DNA of 64,000 nucleotides. It comes from Lumnitzera littorea. Taxonomy: Eukaryota > Streptophyta > Magnoliopsida > Myrtales > Combretaceae. The DNA lies in assembly GCA_024138015.1 (NCBI GenBank), contig JAMXBB010000007.1, forward strand, positions 71,978,932 through 72,042,931, read 5' to 3'. The notes below the pieces were generated by a model. That model worked only from the letters and a program-made list of their open reading frames with translations. It did not search any database and was not told the DNA's origin. This document shows positions 12,599 to 24,700 of this stretch, in pieces. Numbering within the stretch: position 1 is the stretch's first letter; every line of letters begins with the position of its first letter. The translations under genes and the position numbers were made by a program.

Positions 12599-15500
12599 AA
12601 ATGGCCTCAAATACCCATATTAACATTTTCCGCAATAATTGACAATGATTTATGCCTTGCTGAAAGTTGTCGACTGAGATGTGTGATATTGTGACTCCGA
12701 CTGAATTGATGCGGTCTTCTTGTCTGACTTCCAACAACATTATTGAACTATCATCACTTTAGTGAGATCCAGTATATGCATCTGTCATGGCTAAGCGTGT
12801 ATATATTTAGCTGGTAGGTTGGCTTGGAGCTGGAAATATGAAAGAAGAAGAAGACGTATATATATATAAAATACCAAAAAAATTCGTCGCCAATTAGAAA
12901 AATTAAAAATTGGATTAAGTAGAATATTGCTATACTATTTGTCGGTGTATAGGCATCTCCAGTTTTATTTTAATTAAGCAATGTTGTGGCAAAGGCCTTT
13001 GTGGATGTTTTTGGATCACAATTTTATGAAAACATTGAAGTATATAATAAGCATTCCCATTCGATCGTAAATAAAATACAATATCACATAATCTATGTGT
13101 GTATACTCACAAGATATGTATGTATCTTATCAATAGTATTCCCATAGGAAAGGTATCAAGCCAGCTATAATTAATTAAGAATTATACGTGATAGTCATCG
13201 TTAAAAAGTGCAATGAGGGTTTTGATAATATTGTCTAATTATAAACACAACAACTTGATTTTAAATACATGAAAAACGTAGCTACCTACAATTAGGATTG
13301 GGGCATTTTAAATAGAAAAGTGAAAAACCTAAACTAAAGCAAACCCGAATTAATTTTGGTTTTGTGATTTTTCGGTTTAGTTTTTATTATATACATAAAA
13401 AAAAAAAGAGTGTGAAACCGAGATATATTTGGGTTGAAATATCTCCAAACGTAAAAATTAAAGGAAACCTTTATTGTGGAAGAGCATTTAGACAAATAAA
13501 TGGACAAATGGCTAAATCAAGATTATTATATCTTTGACAGTTTCCTATTTTATATTTCCTTCATAATTAAGCTATTTCTTGCTCTGTGCAATCCGTTTTT
13601 AGTTCTTTCTTATAACTCTATACGAATGTCAATATGTATATTGACTAGAATAGGAGAGAAAATAGAAAACCCTAAGAATTAGGAACTTAGTACTTTTAGA
13701 TTCCGAAAGAATCATTAACCATTGACATTATAATAGAACGGATTGATTCAGTTTACTCCATGGCACATATTACATAATTCTTTTTTTTTTTTTTTAATTT
13801 TTTCCTCACTCTCTTTATTTGTTATACCGCTTTTGATTGATAGCGAAAATTTCGGATTTTATCCTAACAAAATTGTTCTTTCATATAACAATAAATGATG
13901 TAGAGAATAGTGGCACACAGAAGCTGAGGTATGCAAGATTCTTCTTAAAAAGGCAAATCTTGGCTCATATGAGGAGTGCCCTTTTTGGCGTTAAAATTAC
14001 ATTGAGAAAACAAATGAAAAATATGCAATGGAGGAAAATAACTAAAATACTAAAAAATAAAGAGAGAGCACATATTCAATCTGGATCAGCATTTGTAAAC
14101 TACGAAGAAAGGCCATCGATCGTCAACACGTCTTATGTGGAAGTTCGAGAATCGCATGCATTTTGTGGTTTACAGCCATGCAAAAGCATAAATAAACTAT
14201 GCCCTATATAAGGAACTCAAAACAAAGCGCCTTTCTTCATGTACATTTCAGATTAAATATCTTAATGAAAATTCAAGCATCTTTTTGGTTTGACCTTGCA
14301 GGAAGCCTTCAATAAAATAAGAATATTTTTGGTGGTTTTGTCATGTGCCTTACGGAACATGTTTACTATAGATATACAGTCTAACGATACATTATATTAA
14401 ATGCCACAGTTACATATAAAGCAAAAATAAATACTACTTGGTATTTTCTTTCGTCATTCTCATGTTGTATTATTCTTATGGGACGGTGAATTTTCACTGT
14501 CCAAGCCATAGGTGAAAGGCTATCTCTTCTATGCTACCATCTTAGGGCTAATCTTATCATTGGAGGTCAAAGGAGTTCAGGATCAACAGAGTAGGAGATC
14601 CTATTCTATATCAGACCTTGGAGGTACATATTTTCAAAATTTAAAATCTGAATATACTATCTAATTTGTAAGGAAAGGCCCCATCTTGAAAACCTATATC
14701 TCAGACCATCTACAATGTAAAAGCACCCATTTCTGTTCTTTATGTACTAAGTTTACGTCTTAAGTAATTATCTTCCTTAGGGACCTCTCAACTTTATCCC
14801 TCAAACAAAGTTCCTCAAGATTTATTGATATTATTTGCAGAGCTCATGATAAACTTACACTAAAACAACACTGTAACAAAAAAAAAAAAAAAAAAAATTC
14901 AGCTTTTCGAGGTCCTTAACATCAACTTTATTGAGGACAAGCACAATTCAAAACAAACCCCAAAACCCAAAAGAATGACGTTTAGATTGGGATGCATGTC
15001 AAGCACCTTTTACGAGAGAAATAAGTACTAATTATATTTAGATAAGTGATTGTGATTCATGTTTTTATGTGGTATATCAGTACCAATAAATCTTTTTTCT
15101 TTCCATTGAGGATACTTTTATGGAACTTAAAGCTTGCAAAATGCTTAATAAAACTTGGGAATTTTTTAATTAATTTTTATATTATAACATCTATACTGCA
15201 TGTGCAATTATAATTAAAAAAAAAAAAGCATAGTTGATTTTATGTTCAAAGTTAATAATTTAAACTACCTTGTAATTTTTAATACTTACTTAAAACTTAT
15301 CCAACCACGCACAATAAAACGTGTTTCAAGTTTCAATAGAATTATCTACTCATTGCTAATATATATTTTATATCCTACATACGAAGGTAAAATGCATAGC
15401 TCATAACATAAAACCAGTGGTATATGGGATACATAATTTAGGGTGGATAAAATGTCATAACCTATACCTTAACTTATAAAAATAGGTTTTGAAGATTGGA

Positions 15501-16963
15501 AAGCCTATCATATAAAATCTTGTATATATACAACTAAAAACTTATCCAATCAAACAAGGATTATTTAGGTTTGAAGATTCATGAGTATCTCCAAGTATTT
15601 CTATATTTAACTATATTTTTCTTCTGAGGTAGTAGTGTTATTAAACTTAAATTAATTGATATGGTCCAATCTGATTTAACTTGATCTAATCATAAAACTA
15701 GTTTGATTTAATCATAGTTTAACCTCCAATCAATCCATGCTTGTCCCTTTTAACCATTAACCTTCTTACATATCCGAATCAATCATTTTGATCGGATTTG
15801 GGTATCGAGCCACAATTTGATTCAATACATCATGGACAATGTCAAAACAACGGCTTCTAGTGCTCTCGACTAATTCCAAATTTCTACAATAGATTCCGAG
15901 AATAAACCATGCACTCTAGTCATTGACATGTGTGGCAGGCAAGTCCATCTCGCGGCTTGTATAGCGAAGGAGAAGTACCGTATTTGACTTGGCTTTTATC
16001 GGAGGAATCGTGACCTGTCCAACATCATCATATGGTTTTTACACATTAACGTGTTCGTACGAAGTCCAACCATGGTTGGAATTGAAAAACAAATTATGCT
16101 GTTAAAATAACAATAACATGACGTAGATATTTATCACCATTTTTTGCTACACATTTTATTCAATTTGTCAACTAATAACACGTTCTACTTAAAGTTGTCA
16201 AAGTTATTTTATTTTAATAATTTCATTAAAAGGAAACCGTAAAATCATATTAATGAAAAGGGCAGCAAAGAAATGGGTAAAATCCTAAAATGATGAATGT
16301 TCTGCAAAATATTTTCTATTTTTTCACAATACAAATAAGCTTTATAGATCTCTAGAAAAATATTTTTTAGTTGTGTCTTGTGAGCATGAAATTCTTGTGT
16401 GATTCAATAACAAGTGCTACCCTATATTGTCATATAACTATACAAAACCAGCAATCTCATCATCAAAACCATTAAGAAAATTATAAACTAAATTAGTCGT
16501 TTTGTTAGATCTAGTCTTGTGATCAACTTAATTTTCATGATCCTAATAATCTACAGTTGAATGTTACTAATGAAAACTAAAAGGTAACAAATAAAGCAAG
16601 TAGGTAATGCTAGCTCAGCCTTGGCTCGTGCCTAGTCCACTCGACCATCCTATTGGTTCGATTCTTGCCAAACTATAAAAGCTCACCTTTTTACCATGCC
16701 TAGCCTACATTGAGCTGGCCCAACCTTACTTTATTTTTAACACAAGCTTCAAGAAACAACTATCATTAAAAGATAATTTTTGTCTTAGTTGGTGCAAATA
16801 CATGAAAAGCTACCAAACAACTTAGTATGAGAACAAAAGCATTTGCAAGTTATGCAAACCAATCAATTCTTTGAAAGAAAGTGAAAGGTAGTAGTTAGAA
16901 TGATCAACAATTAATAGCAAAATTCATCATTGCTATATGTTAATTTGATGGGTGATACTAGGT
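12596..16963. other. Intergenic DNA; one unrecognised open frame at 13837-14211
   Basis: A 124-codon plus-strand frame at 13837-14211 ends just before TATATAAGG (about 14204-14212). A perfect RY-type GCATGCAT lies near 14154. The frame is lysine- and arginine-rich and matches no family I recognise. The TATA-like site and RY motif look more like a plant promoter than a coding region, but no credible gene follows: the two nearest ATGs give 5 and 16 codons. A 20-nt A run occurs at 14878-14897. Nothing else was found up to the copia element. Confidence 0.45.
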
Positions 16964-16968
16964 GCAAG
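16964..16968. repeat. Target-site duplication GCAAG, left copy (Copia-1)
   Basis: GCAAG lies immediately before the first TG of the 5' LTR, and the same five bases follow the last CA of the 3' LTR at 21781-21785. This proves the two ends belong to one integration event. Confidence 0.95.
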
Positions 16969-17269
16969 TGTTGTTAGGATTAATTCATATTGTGCTAAAC
17001 TTTGGTTTAGTTAGCGAGTTAGTAGCTAATAAGAGTTAGTTAAAGTGGTTATCCATAAGTGCTGAGGGATATAAATAGCAAGTGAGTGTGTAGAATAAAG
17101 TGTACGTGTGTGTTTGTACTCTGATATAAAAAAGAAAAGTGAGGTAAGTGCAAGAGTGTATGTGAGTGCAGCAAGAATTCAATAAAGAAAAGTGATTTAA
17201 GTGCAAGTGACTGTGTGAATGTGTGTACTATTGTTCTGTTGCTGCAGTTGCATATCTTGTGTTTCAACA
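16969..17269 (+). repeat. Copia-1 5' LTR
   Basis: A 301-bp LTR from TGTTGTTAGG to TTTCAACA. It contains 'ggatataaatagcaag' near 17069, a plausible TATA box for element transcription, and it is followed directly by the primer site. It aligns without gaps to 21480-21780. Confidence 0.95.
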
Positions 17270-17270
17270 G

Positions 17271-17283
17271 TGGTATTAGAGCC
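17271..17283 (+). other. Copia-1 primer-binding site
   Basis: TGGTATTAGAGCC starts one base after the 5' LTR. It matches the initiator-tRNA-Met complement TGGTATCAGAGCC with one C-to-T change, consistent with the element's general decay. Confidence 0.93.
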
Positions 17284-17305
17284 ATTTTTGATCTAGAAAG
17301 TGAGA

Positions 17306-18271
17306 ATGACTTCAGTGACAGGCAATATATCAACTTCTCTCCTAATCTTGGATGGGAAAAACTATGAGAAATGGAGTATCCAAATGAAAGTGATATTCGG
17401 GTTTCAAGATGTGCAAGAAGTTGTGGACAGTGGTGTTCAAGATTTACTTAACAATCCCTTTGAGGCCCAATGGACAGCACATTGAAAGTTGAAGAAGCGA
17501 GATTGCAAGGCTTTATTCTATATCTATCAGTGTATTGATGTAACAAATTTTGAAAGAATTGCAAATGCAAGTTTTGTGAGAGAGGCTTGGGAAACTCTTG
17601 AGAAGTATTACAAAGGAGCAAACAAACTAAAAAAGGTTAGGCTTTAGACATTAAGACGTCAATATGAGTTATTGTAAATGGATAGCAAGGAGACCGTGAG
17701 TGAATTTTGTACCAAAGTGATTGCACTGTCCAACTAGATGAAGGTAAACGGAGAAACTATGTTTGAAGGTATGCTGGTTGACAAGATCTTACGTTCTTTG
17801 TCTCCCAGGTTCAATTATATCATAGTAGCAATAGAAGAATTGAAAGACTTGAGTATCTTAACATTGGATCAACTGCAAAGCTCCCTTGAAGCACATGAGC
17901 AACGGATGAGTGAAAGAACATTTGATAAATCTACAAAGCAAGCCTTGCAAGCAAGAGTAAAGAGAGCTCCTTTTGAAAACATTGGGGGGAGAAGAGGAAG
18001 GAGTAGAGGACATGGAAGGATGTGGTACTAATCAAGAAATGAAGAACCTAACACTGATTAAACACATTTTAATGGTGTATACAAAAAAGGAGGACAATGA
18101 GGAAGAGGGTCTAGGAGAAAATTTGATAAATGGTCCATTCAGTGCTACAACTGCCAAAAGTTTGGCCATTTTGCTTATGAATGTAGGAACAATAAAGGGG
18201 GTCAAAAGACAGAAGGAGAGACAGCAAGTTTCACACAAGATGAAGGCCATAATTCTGATGATGCAGTATTA
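17306..18271 (+). pseudogene. Copia-1 gag (nucleocapsid) remnant
   Basis: This was the capsid and RNA-binding part of the polyprotein. The frame opens with ATG at 17306 (MTSVTGN...) and continues with a copia-type gag region (LDGKNYEKWSIQMK, near residue 20). A CX2CX4HX4C zinc knuckle (CYNCQKFGHFAYEC) lies at 18143-18184. The frame is broken by TGA at 17483 and by later TAG and TAA codons before and after 17738, plus further stops near 18029. Most stops sit where glutamine or arginine would be expected, as C-to-T changes would give. The reading frame itself is kept throughout. A shorter product could be made up to the first stop, but there is no sign that it would be useful. Confidence 0.9.
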
Positions 18272-18274
18272 CTA

Positions 18275-18700
18275 ATGGTGACAATCCCACCTGGGAACAC
18301 AAGCTCTAATATGTGGTACTTGAACATCGGATGTTCTAACCATATGATAGGTAACAAGAACTGGTTTCTTGAAATGGATGAAACCGTTAAGAGTAGAGTT
18401 AAGTTTACTGATAATAGTATGGTAATGGTTGAAGGATTAGGAAAAATTCTGATTAAACAAAGAAATGGGAAACACTCATACATCTCTGATGTTTTGTATG
18501 TATCGACTATGAAGACCAATTTGTTGAGCATGGGATAATTGCTAGAGAAAGGATATGTGATGAACTTAAAGGATCAAGTGTCGACTATATTTGACTGCAA
18601 GGGTAGATTAGTGATCAAAGCATTACTTTCATAGAACTGTACATTCAAAATTGATACCGAGTTGGGCGAATGTATAAGTCTAGCTATTGTAGTGAATGAT
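18275..18700 (+). pseudogene. Copia-1 aspartic protease remnant
   Basis: The region after gag carries the conserved WYL-x-x-G-CSNHM context of copia proteases. The catalytic Asp-Thr-Gly triad reads Asn-Ile-Gly at 18323-18331, so the active-site aspartate is gone. Both changes fit transitions of the cytosine-deamination type (G-to-A and C-to-T). A stop at 18536-18538 ends the frame where copia proteins normally continue with a glutamine. The enzyme would have been unable to process the polyprotein. Confidence 0.88.
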
Positions 18701-19530
18701 GATACATGGATATGGCATTTGAGGTTTGAACACTTGAACTTCAAAAGCTTATCTTAGCTAAGCAAATCGAACATGGTTCATGGTTTGCCGAATATTCAAG
18801 TAATGGAAAAAATATGTGAAGGATGTCAGTTGGACAAACATCTAAGAGTGTCCTTTGGTGGAAGAATTTCACCAAGAACCTTGAGTTGTTTGGAAGTAGT
18901 TTGTTTAGATGTCTGTGGACCATTTGATGTAACAACATTAGGTGGGAATCGTTACTTTGTAACATTTGTTGATGATTTTAGTAAAAGAACTTGGGTGTAT
19001 ATGATTCAAAGGAAATCTGAAGTGTTCAACATTTTTAGAAGATACAAAGTATTAGTCGAAAAGCAAAGTGGTAGTGTTATTAAAATAATTTGGACGAATG
19101 GAGGTGATGAATATACTTTGAATGAATTTGAGAAGTTTTGTGAAAAAGAGGGGATTGAACATGAAGTGATAGCTCCATACACACCATAACATAATGGGGT
19201 AGCTGAAAAAAGAAATCGCACTATATTGAATTTGGTAAGAACTATGCTCAAAACTAAGAATGTGCCCCAATGCTTATGGGGGGAAGTAGTGGCGATAGCA
19301 ATATACATACTAAACAGGTGTCCAACAAGATCCTTGAAACAAAAAACACCAGAAGAATTATGGACAGGGAAGAAACCAAGTGTATCTCATTTCAGAGTGT
19401 TTGGAAGCTTATGCTTTACACATATTCTAGAAAACAGAAGGAGGAAATTAGATGACAGAAGTGAAGAGGGAGTTCTCATAGGATACCATCCATCTGGAGC
19501 TTATAAACTATATAGTCGCACTTCAAAATG
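18701..19530 (+). pseudogene. Copia-1 integrase remnant
   Basis: The pre-integrase zinc region (CEGCQLDKH, near 18815) is followed by the retroviral-type integrase core. The first acidic residue is in CLDVCGP (near 18905). The second, normally in a T-D-x-G-G context, is an Asn codon at 19097-19099. The third is the Glu of NGVAEKRNR near 19205. A TAA at 19187-19189 interrupts the core just before that Glu. A stop also occurs near 18755. One catalytic residue lost plus a truncation makes integrase inactive. The C-terminal part continues to a stop near 19529. Confidence 0.9.
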
Positions 19531-19730
19531 AGTAATAATAAGAAAAGATGTGGTGTTTGATGAAACTAAGGGATGGAAGTGGGAACAGATAACCGATAAG
19601 TGGGGGAATGATGCTAGGTTGATTATTGAAAGTAAAGAACATGTGATACAACAACAGCTAGTAAGTGATCGAATTGATAACACAAGTCAATCAATACATG
19701 TGCCAAATGATAGACACCAGTGCAACAGAC

Positions 19731-19869
19731 AGCTTCTAAGGAGATATGATGACTATGAGATGTTTCCAGATGCTGTAGTAATAGCAAATGGAGAGTGTAG
19801 GAGATAGCTTCTAAGGAGATATGATGACTATGAGATGTTTCTAGATGCTGTAGTAATAGCAAATGGAGA
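19731..19869 (+). repeat. 75-bp tandem duplication inside Copia-1
   Basis: The segment beginning 'agcttctaaggagatatg' at 19731 recurs at 19806, a period of 75 bp (25 codons). The shared part is about 64 bp with one visible difference. The duplication keeps frame. It lies in the variable linker between integrase and reverse transcriptase, and the junction supplies a TAG stop at 19804-19806. Confidence 0.9.
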
Positions 19870-19930
19870 CCTGGTTCATCTTGCCCTGTTTACAGGACTT
19901 GAACCAATTAGTGTAGATCAAGCTTTGAGT

Positions 19931-21051
19931 GATTAGAAGTGGTGCAATGCTATGGGGGAAGAGATTCAATCTATTGAAAGGAATAAGACATGGGAACTTG
20001 TTGTCTTGCCAAAAGGGAAATTTCCAATTGATGTTAAGTGGATCTATAAAACAAAACTTAAGCTTGATGGGTCAGTAATTAAGTACCAAGCAAGATAGGT
20101 TGCAAAGAGTTTCCTCTAAAGGCAAGGGTTGGACTATCGAGATGTGTTTTTACCGGTTGCTAGAACTGAAACAATTAGGCTAGTGGTGGCAATTGCTAGC
20201 TCAAAGTTTTGGCCTATGTTTCAACTAGATGTGAAGTCCACCTTTCTTAATGGTCCATTGGATGAAAAAGTATATGTAACTCAACCACCAGGCTTTGAGA
20301 TAAAGGGACAAGAGGATAAGGTGTATAGATTGTAGAAGGCTTTATATGGCCTAATGCAAGCCCCTAGAGCTTGGAATAAAAGAATTGACTCTTTTCTGAT
20401 ACAGCAGGGTTTTGACAAGTGTTTGAATGAACATGGAGTGTACATGAAGTCTAAGACTAATAGTGGCATGACTGAATTACACATAACTATAGTATGCCTA
20501 TATGTAGTGACCTGTTGGTGACTGGCAGCTTTGTTAAGGAGATTGAATACTTTAAGGGGGTGATGGAACAAGAGTTTGATATGACAGATTTAGGGGAGTT
20601 GTCTTATTTTTTGGGATTAGAGTTTGTAAATGTGAAGAATGGTATCATTATGCATCAAAAGAAATATGTGATAGATGTTCTAAAGAGGTTTAATATGCTG
20701 AATAGTAATCCAACTACAACTCTTATAGATACTAGAACTAAATTAATACAAGATGAGAATGAAAAACTTATGGATGTGACCTTTTTCAAGCAAATAATTA
20801 AATCATTGAGATTCCTGTATAATAGCAAACCTGATATATGCTATGCAGTAGGACTTATAAGTAGATTTATGGAGAAATCGCGATTATCTCATTTACTTGC
20901 TACAAAGAGAATTTTGAGATATTTGAAGAGAACAATGGAGTTTGAGGTTCTGTTTCACAAAAGGTCAGTAGCAAAACAAGAAGAAGTTGTAGGATTTTCA
21001 AATGCCGATTGGTGCAGAGATAAAATGGATCATCGAAGCACTTTTGGATAA
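19931..21051 (+). pseudogene. Copia-1 reverse transcriptase remnant
   Basis: Reverse transcriptase copies element RNA to DNA. Conserved copia blocks run from WCNAMGEEIQSIERNKTWELV (about 19941) through VFLPVARTETIR and FQLDVKSTFLNGPLDE (about 20140-20265) to ALYGLMQAPRAWN (about 20340). The catalytic YVDD motif is broken: one base is missing between 20507 and 20508, so the first Asp codon is incomplete and the frame shifts. Downstream blocks (DLGELSYFLGLE, RFMEKS, ATKRILRYLKRT, SNADW) are clear in the new frame. Stops occur near 20097, 20118 and 20333, and a final one at 21049. This is the only frameshift I see in the element. Confidence 0.92.
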
Positions 21052-21471
21052 ATGTTTCTGCTGAACAAGTCGGTGTTTACATGGTCCTCAAAGAAGCAAT
21101 CGATTGTCGCATTGTCTTTGTGTGAGGCAGAATATGTTGTTGCTTCCTCAAGTGTGTGTCAAGCTGTGTGGTTGGATACTTTGCTGGAGCAGATGAAGAT
21201 TACAGTATAGCATCCATTTGTTGTTTTAGTAGATAACAAGTCGGTAATCGATTTGGCAAAGAATCCAGTAGCACATGGTAGGAGCAAGCACATTGAAACC
21301 AAGTTTCACTATCTTCGTGATCATGTGAATAAGGAAAAGTTGAAATTGGAGTATTGTCAATTAGAGGACCAGCTTGCTAATATCCTAACTAAGCTGTTGA
21401 ACATTGATAGATTTCGAAAGTTGAGAATGTTGCTTGGAGTTCATTCATTAGATAGCTGTAATATGAATTAA
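21052..21471 (+). pseudogene. Copia-1 RNase H remnant
   Basis: The RNase H domain that removes RNA from the hybrid follows reverse transcriptase in the shifted frame. The acidic residues expected in copia RNase H are visible: Asp in SNADW (just upstream), Glu in LCEAEY (about 21125) and Asp in VDNKSVIDLAKNP (about 21230). The motif HIETKFHYLRDHV (about 21290) and the C-terminal LANILTK region are also clear. Stops at 21049-21051 and about 21208 break it. The frame ends with TAA at 21469, right before the polypurine tract, as usual for copia. Confidence 0.9.
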
Positions 21472-21479
21472 AGAGGGTG
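21467..21479 (+). other. Copia-1 polypurine tract
   Basis: A short purine-rich stretch (AAAGAGGG plus TG) directly abuts the 3' LTR, the expected place for plus-strand priming. Confidence 0.8.
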
Positions 21480-21780
21480 TGTTTTTAGGATTAATTCATG
21501 TTGTGCTAAACTATGGTTTAGTTAGTGAGTTAGTAGTTAATAAGAGTTAGTTAAAGTGGTCATCCATAAGTGTTGAGGGATATAAATAGCAAGTGAGTGT
21601 GTTGAATAAAGTGCATGTGTGTGTTTGTACTCGGATATAAAAAAGAAAAGTGAGATGAGTGCAAGAGTGTATGTGAGTGCAGCAAAAATTCAATAAAGAA
21701 AAGTGATTTCAGCACAAGTGACTGTGTGAATGTGTGTGCTATTGTTCTATTGCTGCAGTTGCATATCTTGTGTTTCAACA
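21480..21780 (+). repeat. Copia-1 3' LTR
   Basis: 301 bp, from TGTTTTTAGG to TTTCAACA, colinear with the 5' LTR. About 19 substitutions were counted by eye, most of them transitions. The target duplication GCAAG follows. Confidence 0.95.
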
Positions 21781-21785
21781 GCAAG
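21781..21785. repeat. Target-site duplication GCAAG, right copy (Copia-1)
   Basis: Identical to 16964-16968. Confidence 0.95.
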
Positions 21786-24700
21786 TCGCCTAAATTTTAA
21801 AAACATGTTCACTTTTTGGTAACGTAACCTAAAAGTACACTAATACCAAAAAGTGTAAAAAGTTCATATATACATTGCACAAAAAAGATTTAGTGAAAAC
21901 TAATACAGTATATGGAACAATAAGTAGCGTATAAATATTGATAAAATTTTTATATGTGATAATAAAGAAACGTATATTTTGAAAAAATATTAATTATATT
22001 TTCACGTGTCAAAATTTTATTATTATTTACATACCATTCATCAATTCACGTGACTTATTAATATTATTAAAACTTTTCTCACACGTGATATGTTAGTACC
22101 CTTAAAACCTTTCTCACATTGTACTAAGTAGACAATATTACCAAAAAAGTGCAATAAACACGTTGAAAGACTTTTTAGTAAGGCTTACTTTCACGTTGCT
22201 TGACGACGACTTAGTTTTTGAAACAATCGAATTTAATAGCATTTTACTCGAATCACATAAAAATAAAAAGAAAAAGTAAATGCAAATGTTGTCTTTTCTT
22301 ATCCGTTCGGTTTCGTTAAAATAGGTAGGACATGATGAAATGAGGCATAAAAACAATTTTTTTCCTCCTGTAGTTCATATATGGAACATGCTAATAACAA
22401 AAGATGGTCCTTCTACTTGGAAAGATGTTGACACAGTGAGGTGTTTACAATAAGGAATTAGAAAATAATTGTTATTAATAAGCAAATTGTCCGTGCCAAT
22501 TTGTAAAAAACAGTCGCTTGCCTATATTGAATGAATGATGTCGAAGACTAAAGACTCCAGTTGTACCCTCGGTATAGGTAATTAGTCAGTCTTTTTCATG
22601 CATCATATGGTCGTTTCTTGGGTGTTTCCTCCTTAGCTTTCTATATGTTGGAAGCCACTAAGCAAATTAACACTTAAACACCCTATTCTCTTCGAAGAAA
22701 TTAAGAATAATCAAATAATGCTATTTCTCTTTCTCGGCATTCCATATTTTTGTGTACTTCTCCAATTATTCCATAGTTTTGCTGATTAAACCATACAATC
22801 CACTATCTGACCGTTGAAATCTCAATTACGTTAGTTTTTATAATCATTTTAGCGTAAACGGTCTCATCAATGAAACCTAAAAAGCCCTATATTTCTATAT
22901 ATTAAATTGGCATAATTGATTAATATTTTATGGGAGCTTTCTCCTTGTAGGGTGTGATTGATAAGACACAAATATAAATACCAAGTAGAGATGAAAAGTT
23001 TTATATATCCAGTAGTTTCTTAATAATAAGATCACCTAACACATTGTCATTTACTTTATTCTATGACTTACATTCTCCAATCGGAGTCAAAGAATGATTA
23101 GTGACTAATGACTTTAGGTTTGAGGATATATACGAGGGAATAGTAAGGGCTTGATGATCTTATGTTATGCAATTATTAATTTATAGGAAACTTTTCTATT
23201 AATTTATTAATTATACATGGGATTGGTCACATTAGAGCAACATTAGACTCATAAGCGCACCCTCCTTCTTCTCTCTCTCATCTATGCAATAATTATAAAT
23301 TAAAAATGCTAAGGAATTCTTAAGCTTAAGCTGCAATAACTCGAGAAGCATGAGGTTTTATTTTAATAACTATAATTATAAAAATATCCATCGCAGTCAT
23401 GCCAAGGAACTGTGGTCCCCCTTTGTCAGCTAGAGAAGAACTTTTGACAAAATTTATATTTATTCTCGGCTATACCTACACGGTTAAAGGTTTTCTGCAT
23501 TATCTGTCAAGAAATGAATTTATTTTATTTGATAAAAATCGGATGGCATGGTAAAGTGGTGTTTTATTTCATATTGAATTTATATCCGTGTAAGAAGAGT
23601 ATAACATTGAACGTAATATCATATATAGTTAGTTTTCTTACACTGATGTTTATCCTTATTATAAATGCATCATTTTTTTTAATCATATAAATTTTATATG
23701 TGTTTGTATAGTTCTAATTATCTCGGGTTGGTATTCATATTAACATTTCGTGCTGAAAATTATCAAAATATTTGATGCAGCGAGTCTACAGACTGTTCTT
23801 ATTCTAAATATATCTGCAACATACTTTACCCATCATCTTGTTTAATTTTTCTATCCTAAATTCATGTTTATGTCTCCTGCTTATTTTATTTTATCCAATG
23901 TGAACTCTATATAGATCGATGTCAGATCTTGGGTATTCATTGTTGTCACTGACTAGAAGATCGTGACATCTGATTTAACCCCTCAGTAAAATTATACACG
24001 AAAATAACTTACTGCATATTTACATATTCACGTTGCACTGCTGGGGAAAAAATATAGAAAAAAGCTTGCATTTAGATGTTGTACCAAAAATATATCTAGG
24101 ATAGAATTGATAAATTTCTACTAGTTGTCAGTTGACGTTAATCAATCACCCTCAAAATCCCGAGGGGAAAAGAAAAAAAAAAACGGAAAGTTTTATCCAT
24201 GCCATATCCGAATACTTATTTATGTATTCATTATTACAATTCCACTTTTACACATCAAATGAGTTCATTATTAGTTTGTTAATAATATTTAGTATAAATG
24301 GTTTTTAATGAGTCCTTTCACTTGTATATTTTTTTTTTCTTTTCTTTCTATATTTACATCTCTTATATGAAATTATACTATTTCTTTTATAAGATCTTTT
24401 CTATCTATCAATTGGATCGGTGTTATTCTTTTAAAAAAAGTGATAGCATCTCTTATGACCGATATTAAACTCTTGAAATGATATGAACCTATCTATTTGA
24501 TTCTATCTTGCAACCCTCACTCTTCATATGTAAGTTCTCATGTATTAATTAGTTTAACTAACGTAACTTTCTTTTTGTTTAATTTAATGAATTTCATATT
24601 TTGTAGGCAAAAGAAGCTTCCAATTAGGAAGTGGGTATTAAATATTGGACAAGTTAATTTGAAAAATGTTCTATAAGATTGTCTTACTTCAGCTTTTGAT

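Larger units (their letters stand above)
16969..21780 (+). mobile_element. Copia-1: complete, inactivated Ty1/copia retrotransposon
   Basis: A 4.8-kb plus-strand element with 301-bp LTRs starting TG and ending CA, a GCAAG target duplication, an iMet primer site and a polypurine tract. Domain order is gag, protease, integrase, reverse transcriptase, RNase H, which defines Ty1/copia. From the ATG at 17306 to about 20507 all domains lie in one reading frame, broken only by stop codons. A single one-base loss in the reverse transcriptase YVDD motif moves the rest to the next frame. By eye the LTRs differ at about 19 of 301 positions with no length change, so the insertion is not recent. It cannot encode its own machinery. 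Confidence 0.95.

Noticed and set aside
13837..14211. A 124-codon open frame
   Set aside because: No recognised domain, biased toward Lys and Arg, and it overlaps promoter-like motifs. There is no support beyond length.
16605..16675. tRNA-like words (tagctcag ... ggttcgatt)
   Set aside because: The T stem does not pair and no acceptor stem is present, so it is not a tRNA gene.
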